A DNA stretch of 9,105 nucleotides from Gemmatimonadota bacterium (GTDB lineage Bacteria > Gemmatimonadota > Gemmatimonadetes > Gemmatimonadales > GWC2-71-9): positions 1-9,105 of the forward strand of contig QHTS01000325.1 in NCBI GenBank assembly GCA_003220905.1, given 5' to 3'. The translations under genes were made by a program, and so were the position numbers. Below are positions 1 to 6,817 of this stretch, one piece after another. The stretch's first letter is position 1, and the number at the start of each line of letters is the position of its first letter. The notes below the pieces were generated by a model, which had not been told where the DNA came from, did not search any database, and saw nothing but the letters and a program-made list of their open reading frames with translations.

Positions 1-2324
1 AGCGCATCGAGGTCCGGAACTTCGACTGGGACTCGACGTCGCTCGACGGCCGGGTGACGACCACCCTGGTGGCGCTGCGCCCCGGGCTCGACTCCGTGAT
101 CCTGGACGCCGGCCAGCGGCTCGCGGTGACGCGCGTGGGCGACGCCCGCGGGACGACGCTGCGCAGCACCGCTCACGGAGACACACTGGTGGTCTACCCG
201 GCGCGCCCGGTCGCCTTTCACGACACCCTGCGGTTCTCCATCGACTACCACGCGCGCATCGACAACGGCCGGGGGCTGACATTCATCCAGCCGGAGGGCC
301 GGGAGCACCGGCCACAGCAGATCTGGAGCCAGGGCGAGGACGACGACAACCACTTCTGGTTCCCGACCTACGACTTCCCCAACGACAAGATGACGTGGGA
401 GCTCACCGCCACCGTGGCGCAGCAGTACACCGTGGTCTCCAATGGCCGCCTGGTGGCCGACCGGAAGAACCCCGACGGCACCCACACCGTCACGTGGCGC
501 CAGGATCGGCCGAGCGCGACCTATCTCGTGTCGCTCATCGTCGCGCCGCTCGTCCGGCTGGCCGATACGTGGCGCGGCATACCGGTCGAGTACTACGTGT
601 ACCGCGCCGACTCGAGCCGCGCGCGCCGCTTGTTCGGCGTCACGCCGGACATGATCGACGTGTACTCCCGCCTGACCGGCGTCCGCTACCCCTGGGCCAA
701 GTACGCCCAGACGACGGTCGCGGATTTCTTCGGCGGGATGGAGAACGTGAGCGCGACCACGCTCGTGGACTGGCTGCCCGACGAGCGCGCCTACCTCGAC
801 CGCCCGTGGTATCAATGGATCCTGATTCCCCACGAGCTGGCCCACCAATGGTTCGGCGATTACGTCACCCTTGAGAACTGGGCCAACATGTGGCTCAACG
901 AGGGCTTCGCCGAGTTCCTCCCAGGGCAGTACTGGCGCGTGAAGCTTGGCCCCCGCGCCGAGGACGACTATTACCTGGACGAGTACCACCAGTACCTCCA
1001 GATCGACCGGCGCCGCCGCATGCCGCTGGCCGCGCTCGGCTCGAACAACGTGTATCCCAAGGGCGCGCTGGTGCTCCGCATGCTGCTCCGGTACCTGGGT
1101 CCCGAACGGTTCTGGGCAGCGCTCCATCTCTACCTCACGCGCCATGCCCTGGGAAACGCGACCTCCGACGATCTGCGCCAGGCCGTGCTCGACGCGACGG
1201 GCGAGAATCTCGACTGGTTCTGGAGCCAGTGGATCTACGACGCGGGGCACCCCCGGCTCGGGGTGACGGCGGCCTACGACACCGCGTCCCGGAAGCTCAC
1301 GCTCACGGTGAAGCAGACGCAGACGGACTCCGGCATTGGAGACAGCACCGGCCTCCACTTCGAGACCCCGAAGGTGTTCCGCATGCCGGTGACGATTCGC
1401 GTGGGGACCGCGACCGGGGATGTCGTGCGGCGGGCCGAGCTCGCGGCCCGGGAGCAGACGATCGAGATTCCGGAGCTCGCCGGCGCACCGACGATGGTGC
1501 TGTTTGACGACGGCAACACGATTCTCAAGGAGCTCACGTTCGACCAGCCGACGCCGTGGCTCGCCACCCAGCTCAAGCGGGATCCGGATCTCTGGAACCG
1601 CCAGTGGGCCATCGAGCAGCTCGCGCAGCGCCCGACCGATGCCGCGGCCGTGGCGGCGCTCGCCGAGGCCGCGACCGGAGCCGACTACTTCCGCACGCGC
1701 GCGGGGGCGGTCGCGGCGCTGGCCGAGCTACCCGCGGCGAGCGCCGCCGCGGCGCTCGAAGCCGCGCTGCGGGACACCTCGGCGCAGGTACGGCGCGCAG
1801 GCGTAACGGCGCTGGGCCAGCTCGGGGGTGCGCGCGCCGCCGAGCTCGCCCGCGCGACCTTCCGCAACGACTCGAGCTACGAGGTGCGGGCCGCGGCGCT
1901 CACCGCGCTCGTCCGCACCGACTCCACCGCGCGCGACAGCGCCATCGCCTGGGGGCTCGCCACGCCCTCGTACCAGGACGTGATCCAGGAAGCAGCCTAC
2001 CGGCTCATCGCGCAGACGGGAGATACCGGCGTCGTCCCGCGCATCGAAACGCTGCTCGGCAGGGACCGCCTCGCCGCGCACGTGCTGGCGGCGCTCGCGA
2101 GCCGCGGCAGCGCCCACGCGCTCGACGTGCTCGCCGCTCACTTGAACGATGACCGGCGGGCGGTGCGGCACTGGGTGGTCGAGGCGTTCCAGTTCACGCT
2201 GCCGCGCCAGCTCGGCGTCCCGCGGCTGCAGGCGGTCGCCGGTACGCTCAAGTACGCGGACACCCGGAAAGACGTGGAGGCGGCGTTGGAGCACCTGCAG
2301 AAGGCCGGCTCGGACGACGAGTAG
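1..2324 (+). CDS. M1 family zinc aminopeptidase with C-terminal HEAT-like repeats (5'-truncated by window edge)
   Basis: Zinc metallopeptidase that would remove N-terminal residues from peptides. The frame is open from position 3, and the GTG at 54 encodes a Val inside the N-terminal beta domain, so the true start and any signal peptide lie upstream. Counting from that Val as residue 1, the exopeptidase motif GGMEN is at 227-231. The zinc site is H260-E261-L-A-H264 followed by E283 (HExxH-x18-E). The likely catalytic Tyr is Y334 in a YPKG block, as in LTA4 hydrolase. An FPTYDFPN segment near 103-110 is also family-typical. A beta-sandwich-like stretch follows the catalytic helices (about 398-485). 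From about 500 to 750 there are Ala/Leu-rich helical repeats resembling HEAT/PBS repeats. All catalytic residues are present, so it should be active. It ends with TAG only 3 bases from the convergent operon's last stop. Family call is firm; substrate is unknown. Confidence 0.95.
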   Translation, partial: RIEVRNFDWDSTSLDGRVTTTLVALRPGLDSVILDAGQRLAVTRVGDARGTTLRSTAHGDTLVVYPARPVAFHDTLRFSIDYHARIDNGRGLTFIQPEGREHRPQQIWSQGEDDDNHFWFPTYDFPNDKMTWELTATVAQQYTVVSNGRLVADRKNPDGTHTVTWRQDRPSATYLVSLIVAPLVRLADTWRGIPVEYYVYRADSSRARRLFGVTPDMIDVYSRLTGVRYPWAKYAQTTVADFFGGMENVSATTLVDWLPDERAYLDRPWYQWILIPHELAHQWFGDYVTLENWANMWLNEGFAEFLPGQYWRVKLGPRAEDDYYLDEYHQYLQIDRRRRMPLAALGSNNVYPKGALVLRMLLRYLGPERFWAALHLYLTRHALGNATSDDLRQAVLDATGENLDWFWSQWIYDAGHPRLGVTAAYDTASRKLTLTVKQTQTDSGIGDSTGLHFETPKVFRMPVTIRVGTATGDVVRRAELAAREQTIEIPELAGAPTMVLFDDGNTILKELTFDQPTPWLATQLKRDPDLWNRQWAIEQLAQRPTDAAAVAALAEAATGADYFRTRAGAVAALAELPAASAAAALEAALRDTSAQVRRAGVTALGQLGGARAAELARATFRNDSSYEVRAAALTALVRTDSTARDSAIAWGLATPSYQDVIQEAAYRLIAQTGDTGVVPRIETLLGRDRLAAHVLAALASRGSAHALDVLAAHLNDDRRAVRHWVVEAFQFTLPRQLGVPRLQAVAGTLKYADTRKDVEAALEHLQKAGSDDE

Positions 2325-2327
2325 GCG

Positions 2328-3017
2328 TCAAGGTCTTCGGAAGAACCGTGCGAGCCCCGTCACCTGGGCGAAGCCCTCCCACGTGCGCGGCAACCGCGGA
2401 TCGTCCTGAATGTACGGCCGGCACTGTTGGGGCTCGACCCGCACCTCGTGAGCGTTGGTCAGCCTGTAGTCCCGTTGCAGGAGCTGCAAGTCTGGTCCGT
2501 AATAGGAGTCGGTGATCTCCTTCACGGGCGCGTCGTCGCAGGTGGTTTGGAACGAGCTCTGGAAGCGCCGGACCAAGACCGTGCGCCCGCCCTCGTCGAA
2601 GTAGTAAGAGTCCAGGACGAACCAGTCGCCGGATCGGCTCGTCGGCGACTCGGAGGCGAAGCGGACCTTCCCGCCGGCGACTTCCAGCACGGCGAAACTC
2701 ACGTCGGTCTCTTCGGGCCAGGCACTGGTGTCGCGGACCGTGACGATGCTGTCGCCGACGGCGGCGAACAATCGCGGCCGTGGTGCGTTGCCGCTCAGCT
2801 CCGAGTCGATCCGCAAGCGCAGCGCCCTGATCTGGCGGACGCGCGCCGAGTCGGCCCCGGTACGCGCGGACACCGCACGGGTCTCTGAATCCATGGCTGT
2901 GCTCCCGGTGTCGCGCGCGACCTGAGGAGCCCGCTGTTCACCGCTGGAGCGCGGCTCGCCTCTCGAGCACGCACAGGCGAACACGATTGCCACGACACAT
3001 CCGTAGACCCTTGCCAT
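2328..3017 (-). CDS. Putative lipoprotein of unknown function, last gene of the operon
   Basis: Protein of 229 residues that I do not recognise. The ATG at 3017 was chosen because AAGGGG sits 7 bases upstream and because it puts a short hydrophobic leader (residues 4-16) at the N-terminus. A longer in-frame version would overlap the permease and bury that leader. The leader ends in A-C-A-C-S, so Cys15 or Cys17 could be the lipidated residue, although neither has a consensus lipobox. A charged, Ser/Arg-rich, probably disordered and helical stretch (about 18-75) follows, then a likely beta-rich domain (about 80-200) with several Tyr/Phe strands. Cys160 and Cys199 could form a disulfide. The gene begins 2 bases after the permease stop and is probably cotranscribed and coupled. 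It could be a periplasmic or outer-membrane accessory factor for the operon, but no function can be assigned. Confidence 0.75.
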   Translation of the reverse strand: MARVYGCVVAIVFACACSRGEPRSSGEQRAPQVARDTGSTAMDSETRAVSARTGADSARVRQIRALRLRIDSELSGNAPRPRLFAAVGDSIVTVRDTSAWPEETDVSFAVLEVAGGKVRFASESPTSRSGDWFVLDSYYFDEGGRTVLVRRFQSSFQTTCDDAPVKEITDSYYGPDLQLLQRDYRLTNAHEVRVEPQQCRPYIQDDPRLPRTWEGFAQVTGLARFFRRP

Positions 3018-3019
3018 GG

Positions 3020-4354
3020 TTAGTCCCCTTGCACAGCGGGTAGAGCGCTTGCGGCGGAGCGCCTCCACCAGTACAGCGGCAACCCCGCGAGGATCAGCGC
3101 CACGCCCACGGCCGAATCACCGGGCTGCTCGGCGATGGTGTTTCCCACGAGCCAGGTCGCGAACGCGATGAACACGAGCGGCGTGACGGGATATCCCCAC
3201 GTGCGGTAGGGACGCGGGAGATCGGGTGCCTTCGCGCGGAGTCGGACCACCGCGCCGCAGGCCATCGCGTAGAACAGAAACTGCGCGAATATGACGTACG
3301 TGAAGAGCTGATCGTAGGTGCCCCACACCGTTAGCGCGATGGAGATCGCGGCCTGCACGACGAGCGACGGCGTCGGCGTGAGGAATCGCGGATGCACTCC
3401 GCCGAGCCACGCGGGCAGAACGCCGCCGCGCGCCATCGCATAGGGAACCCGGGCGGCGGTGAGCACGATGCCGTTGTTGGCACCCAGCGTCGAGACTAGA
3501 ATCGTGGCGGCGACGACCGCCGCCCCGGCGCGGCCGAGGGTGACCTGAGCCGCATCCGAGGCGACGAGGGAAGACTGGGCCATCCTGGCCGGCGACAGCA
3601 CGTACGTGTAGGACGCCGTGACGAGGCAGAACAGCGCGATCACGATCACCGTCGAGAGGATGATCGCGCGCGGCAGATTCCGCCCGGGGTCTTTCACCTC
3701 CCCGCCGACGTAGCACACTTCGATCCAGCCGTCGTACGCCCACAGCGCAGCCACCATCGCCACGCCGAACGGCCCGATGAGGCTGCCGACGCCGACTGCC
3801 GGCCATACCGGCTGGAAGTTCTCTCGCCTGCCGCCGGGGAGGGCGAAGCCGACCACGATGAGAAGCGCCACGAGGCCGATCTTGAGCAGGGTGAGCACGT
3901 TCTGCGTGAGCGTTCCGGGCTTCACGCCCACGCAATTGAGCACCGTGAGCGCCACGATCGAGGCCACCGCGATCAGCTTGATCCCCCACATCCCCAGCGG
4001 AACGAAAAATGCCAGGTAGGTGGCGAACGCGACGGCGATCGCCGCGATCGAGGCCGGATTGATGACCACGCCGCTGGTCCACCCGAACAGGTATCCCCAC
4101 ACCGGGCTGTAGGCTTCCGTGAGGTAGGCGTACTGCCCGCCCGACTTCGGCATCGCCGCCCCGAGCTCCGAGACCGACAGGGCCCCGAGGAGCGACACGA
4201 CGCCGCCCACCACCCACACCAGAATCGTGAGGGACGACGCGTGCAGCTGCTGTGCGATGGCCGAGGGGACGAGGAAGATGGCCGACGCAATCATCGTCCC
4301 GACGTTGATCATCGTCGAATCGAGCAGCCCGAGCTGGCGCTTGAGGTCCGCCAT
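3020..4354 (-). CDS. APC-superfamily amino acid permease
   Basis: Inner-membrane transporter of 444 residues with about 12 hydrophobic segments, the usual size and topology for amino acid-polyamine-organocation (APC) carriers, most like the LAT-type branch. TM1 carries the family block near 17-31 (NVGTMIASAIFLVP). Further family segments are the EAYSPVWGYLFGWTSG loop/TM3, the PYAMARGGVLP block and the C-terminal PRPYRTWGYP block. The usual GSGIF substrate-contact motif of TM1 reads A23-S24-A25-I26-F27. The start is the ATG at 4354, which overlaps the oxygenase stop by one base (TGATG). There is no clear Shine-Dalgarno, so translational coupling is likely. The reading frame extends further upstream, but only in antisense-like sequence across the oxygenase gene. 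Context suggests it imports the peptidase product or the oxygenase substrate. The exact amino acid or amine cannot be read from the sequence. Confidence 0.92.
   Translation of the reverse strand: MADLKRQLGLLDSTMINVGTMIASAIFLVPSAIAQQLHASSLTILVWVVGGVVSLLGALSVSELGAAMPKSGGQYAYLTEAYSPVWGYLFGWTSGVVINPASIAAIAVAFATYLAFFVPLGMWGIKLIAVASIVALTVLNCVGVKPGTLTQNVLTLLKIGLVALLIVVGFALPGGRRENFQPVWPAVGVGSLIGPFGVAMVAALWAYDGWIEVCYVGGEVKDPGRNLPRAIILSTVIVIALFCLVTASYTYVLSPARMAQSSLVASDAAQVTLGRAGAAVVAATILVSTLGANNGIVLTAARVPYAMARGGVLPAWLGGVHPRFLTPTPSLVVQAAISIALTVWGTYDQLFTYVIFAQFLFYAMACGAVVRLRAKAPDLPRPYRTWGYPVTPLVFIAFATWLVGNTIAEQPGDSAVGVALILAGLPLYWWRRSAASALPAVQGD
3025..3030 (-). promoter_or_regulatory. Shine-Dalgarno site of the lipoprotein gene
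   Basis: AAGGGG on the minus strand, 7 bases before the ATG at 3017. It lies within the last codons of the permease gene. It decides the lipoprotein start and is the only clear ribosome-binding site among the operon's internal junctions. Confidence 0.7.
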
Positions 4355-5466
4355 CAGCGCTTGAGCCAGGTCCGGTAGGCGTGCTTCAGAAGCTTCTGGA
4401 AGTGGTAGACGCCTTCTTCGAATCGCACGGAGAAGCGGCCTTTGTCGTACGCCCGGGAGCCGAGGCCCTTTTGCACCCGCTCGCAGATCTCCGCGTCCTC
4501 GTGCTGCACCTTGTCCGAGAACGCGATGTCGGCGTCGATCCGCTCGCGCGCCGCGGATGACGCGACGTCGTCGTAGTAGTAGCGGAAGATTACCTTGCAG
4601 CGATCCGGCGCGACCGGGATGACCAGGTTGGACTGCAGCCGCCCCGGCACGACGTTGAGCATCAGGTTCGGGAAAACCTGGTAGTACAGCGCTTCCCCAC
4701 CGCCGGCGGTGTAGACGTTCGAGTCCCCCGTCAGCGGGCCCACCTGCACCGAGTACCAATCGTGCACCTCGGTGACGTATCCCTCGTAGTCGTACAGCGA
4801 GTACAGCTCGGGATGCACGTAGGGCACGTGATAGCCCTCGAGGTAGTTGTCGACGTAGACCTTCCAGTTCGCCTGCACGTCGTAGTCGACTCGGCGGGCG
4901 AACGTGAGCTTACCGATCCGGGTCGGCGCGACACGTTCCCTGATGTCCTCCAGGTATGTCTCGAGCGGCTTGGGGCGCACGGCCAGGCTCACGAACACCA
5001 ACCCTTCCCACTCCGCGAGATGTACGGGCGTGAGGCCGTAGTCGCGCTTGTCGAACAGCTCCACGCGATTGAAATGCGGCACGCCCCGCAGCACGCCGTC
5101 GAGCCGATACGTCCAGCCGTGGTACTTGCAGATCAGCATGTCCGCGGTGCCGTCCTTCATGGCGAGCGGCCCGCCGCGGTGCCGGCACACGTTGAAGAAC
5201 GCGCGCAACGCACCGTCCTTGCCCCGCACCACGATGATCGGCTCGCCCGCGACCTCGGCGATCACGTGGTCGCCGGGCTGCCCGAGCTGATGAGCGTCGG
5301 CCACATGCTGCCACGTGGTCGCGAAGATCGCGTCGCGATCGAGCGCGTGAAACCGCGGGTCCGTGTACCAGGCCGACGGGATCGTCTCCGCGCGCGCGAG
5401 GGGGCGGACCCGCAGATCGGCGGCCTTGAGCTTGAGAGGGGGAAACGAGCCGTTGTGAGGGCTCAC
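4354..5466 (-). CDS. Rieske non-heme iron oxygenase, alpha subunit (choline/carnitine-monooxygenase-like)
   Basis: Cytoplasmic oxygenase of 370 residues that would use O2 and electrons from a separate reductase to hydroxylate its substrate. The N-terminal Rieske 2Fe-2S cluster ligands are C94-R-H96 and C113-K-Y-H116. The mononuclear iron site in the C-terminal domain is H213 and H218 (H-x4-H), with D324 as the probable third ligand in the block HEDAEICERVQKGL. The residue three before H213, which normally bridges the two metal centres as Asp, is Glu210. That bridging Glu, the NWKVYVDNY context and the CERVQKGL block point to the quaternary-amine-type Rieske enzymes rather than classic aromatic-ring dioxygenases. 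The start is GTG at 5466, overlapping the peptidase stop by four bases (GTGA). No good Shine-Dalgarno is visible nearby; an AAGAGG lies too far upstream. No ferredoxin or reductase gene is in the window. Substrate is not determined; an aromatic acid remains possible. Confidence 0.92.
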   Translation of the reverse strand: MSPHNGSFPPLKLKAADLRVRPLARAETIPSAWYTDPRFHALDRDAIFATTWQHVADAHQLGQPGDHVIAEVAGEPIIVVRGKDGALRAFFNVCRHRGGPLAMKDGTADMLICKYHGWTYRLDGVLRGVPHFNRVELFDKRDYGLTPVHLAEWEGLVFVSLAVRPKPLETYLEDIRERVAPTRIGKLTFARRVDYDVQANWKVYVDNYLEGYHVPYVHPELYSLYDYEGYVTEVHDWYSVQVGPLTGDSNVYTAGGGEALYYQVFPNLMLNVVPGRLQSNLVIPVAPDRCKVIFRYYYDDVASSAARERIDADIAFSDKVQHEDAEICERVQKGLGSRAYDKGRFSVRFEEGVYHFQKLLKHAYRTWLKR

Positions 5467-6650
5467 GGATTGAGCCGGTTGTACCTCTTGAGCACTCCGC
5501 GCAGTCGGTCGTGCGGGAGGGCGTATACCGTGAGGTCGTCGGCGCCGGTCATCGTCTGGGCAGCGAGCATGGCGTTCACGATCGCCTCTTCGGTGGCCTG
5601 TACGGTCGCCTCGAAGAGGGGGGTGATCCGGTCGTTGGCGGCCATGGCGACCTGGGCGAGCCCGGAATCGCGCGAAGCATGCGGATTGGCCGTCGAGAAC
5701 GCGATGAAGATGTCGCCCGACGAGTTGGACGCGACCCCGCCCAGCCTACCGACGCCGAGCGCGGCCCGCCGCGCGATGCGCTGCAGCTGGTGGGGAAGGA
5801 GCGGAGCGTCGGTGGCGACCACGATGATGATCGAGCCCACGTCGGGCGGGATGCCCGCAGCCGGCCCCGAGCGCGGGCCGCCGCAGGGGGCGCGGCACGG
5901 CACGAGGTCCGAAATCTCCTGGCCGACCGGCACGCCGGCAATGCGCAGGGAGCGGCGTCTCCCGTAGTTACACTGCACCAGCGCACCCACGGTGTACCCG
6001 CCGTCCGGCGGGTCCAGCCGCCGCGAGGCCGTCCCGATCCCTCCCTTGAACTGGTTGCAGACCATCCCCGTGCCGCCTCCGACGTTGCCCTCGGCGACGG
6101 GACCGCCGCGCGCACTGTCCATCGCGGCCCAGGCGTCTTGCTTCGTGACGTGAAAGCCGTTGATGTCGTTGAGCCCGCCGTCCCACGTCTCCGCCACCAC
6201 CGGCAGCGACCATTCGTCGTGGAGCAGGCGTCCCCGGCGGACGACCCATTCGATCACCGCGTCGCGCACCACGCCCACTGAGTGCGTATTCGTGATCATC
6301 ACCGGACCCCACAGGAACCCCGACTCCTCCACCCAGGTGGTGCCGGTCATCTCGCCGTTGCCGTTCATCGTGAACCAGCCGGCGAACACGGGGTCGTCGG
6401 AGTCCTTGCCGCGAGGGAAGACCGCGGTGACGCCCGTCCGGACAGGACCCTTCCCCACAACGAGCTTGCCGCTTCCCGCCACGAGGGTCCGGTGGCCGAC
6501 TTCGACGCCGCCCACATCGGTGATGGCGTTGAGGGGCCCGGTCGTGCCTTCGAACGGGATGCCCAAGTCCCGGCCGCGCTCGGGCTTCTGGCCATGGGCC
6601 GCGCGTACGCCGGCGAGCACGCACGCGACGATGAGCAAGGCGAGCGTCAT
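5463..6650 (-). CDS. Exported P1 (DmpA/S58) family self-processing peptidase
   Basis: N-terminal-nucleophile hydrolase related to DmpA (L-aminopeptidase/D-esterase/amidase) and the beta-peptidyl aminopeptidases; 395 residues. A hydrophobic leader (residues 2-18) ending in AHG, with cleavage near residue 20, predicts export. Family blocks are NAITDVGGVEVGH, TGVTAVFPRG, GNVGGGTGM and VQCNYG. Gly272-Ser273 in a GSIIIVVATDAPLL context is the likely self-cleavage site with Ser273 as nucleophile. It would leave a 123-residue beta chain, close to that of DmpA, and Ser311 (in NSSGD) lies 38 residues on, matching DmpA Ser250/Ser288. Asn228 matches DmpA Asn218, whereas the position of Tyr146 is Trp156. 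A Pro/Gly-rich linker before the cleavage site contains Cys252 and Cys256. The start is the first ATG, with a TGA in frame one codon away upstream. It is the first gene of the operon. Substrate specificity is not predictable. Confidence 0.9.
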   Translation of the reverse strand: MTLALLIVACVLAGVRAAHGQKPERGRDLGIPFEGTTGPLNAITDVGGVEVGHRTLVAGSGKLVVGKGPVRTGVTAVFPRGKDSDDPVFAGWFTMNGNGEMTGTTWVEESGFLWGPVMITNTHSVGVVRDAVIEWVVRRGRLLHDEWSLPVVAETWDGGLNDINGFHVTKQDAWAAMDSARGGPVAEGNVGGGTGMVCNQFKGGIGTASRRLDPPDGGYTVGALVQCNYGRRRSLRIAGVPVGQEISDLVPCRAPCGGPRSGPAAGIPPDVGSIIIVVATDAPLLPHQLQRIARRAALGVGRLGGVASNSSGDIFIAFSTANPHASRDSGLAQVAMAANDRITPLFEATVQATEEAIVNAMLAAQTMTGADDLTVYALPHDRLRGVLKRYNRLNP

Positions 6651-6674
6651 GAGTCAATTCGAACGAGGTGCGGT

Positions 6675-6703
6675 AGGATACGGGGCGACTGCAGCAGTGG
6701 CAA
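6675..6703 (-). promoter_or_regulatory. Sigma70-like promoter of the four-gene operon
   Basis: On the minus strand a -35 element TTGCCA (6703-6698, 5 of 6 to consensus) and a -10 element TATCCT (6680-6675, 4 of 6) are separated by exactly 17 bases. The predicted transcript start near 6668 gives a leader of about 18 bases before the peptidase ATG. There is no obvious Shine-Dalgarno in that leader. Inferred by sequence only. Confidence 0.5.
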
Positions 6704-6755
6704 GGCGTGGAAACGACCGGGGGTAACGACGCGTCATGTGATCGCGCCCGATGTA

Positions 6756-6777
6756 GGGGCGCAGCGTGCTGCGCCCC
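6756..6777. repeat. Perfect 10+10 bp palindrome (REP-like element)
   Basis: GGGGCGCAGC (6756-6765), a 2-base GT spacer and GCTGCGCCCC (6768-6777) form a perfect inverted repeat of 22 bases. It lies between the divergent peptidase and CPBP genes, about 40 bases before the CPBP start. It is too GC-rich and lacks the T-run expected of a terminator, and it serves no gene end here. It resembles interspersed extragenic palindromes seen in GC-rich genomes, but an operator or an mRNA hairpin cannot be excluded. Confidence 0.6.
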
Positions 6778-6802
6778 GACTCAACCCCGGGACGATTCAC
6801 GG

Positions 6803-6808
6803 TAAATT
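6803..6808 (+). promoter_or_regulatory. Possible -10 element for the CPBP gene
   Basis: TAAATT (4 of 6 to the -10 consensus) is an AT-rich island in an otherwise GC-rich region, 9 bases before the CPBP ATG. No matching -35 element is visible at normal spacing and no Shine-Dalgarno precedes the ATG. If used, the transcript would be nearly leaderless. Weak evidence. Confidence 0.2.
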
Positions 6809-6817
6809 GTTGGCCCT

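Noticed and set aside
54..56. GTG at 54 as the start of the aminopeptidase
   Set aside because: The frame is open back to position 3 and the upstream codons continue the N-terminal beta domain of M1 enzymes, so the start lies outside the window.
2334..2344. TCTTCGGAAGA mini-palindrome at the lipoprotein 3' end as a terminator
   Set aside because: The stem is only 4 bp with no T-tract on either strand, and it lies inside coding sequence.
3020..4759. Longer, 579-residue version of the permease
   Set aside because: The extra 135 residues are Arg/Gly-rich out-of-frame translation of the oxygenase gene; the ATG at 4354 gives the normal APC length and N-terminus.
5718..5723. Ser310/Ser311 before Gly-Asp as the self-cleavage nucleophile of the P1 peptidase
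   Set aside because: Cleavage there would leave a beta chain of about 85 residues. Gly272-Ser273 gives 123 residues, near DmpA, and reproduces the 38-residue spacing of DmpA Ser250/Ser288.
4762..5967. 401-codon open frame on the plus strand, antisense to the oxygenase and peptidase genes
   Set aside because: It crosses two well-supported genes, its translation is His/Val/Arg-rich with no known motif, and long antisense frames are expected in sequence this GC-rich.
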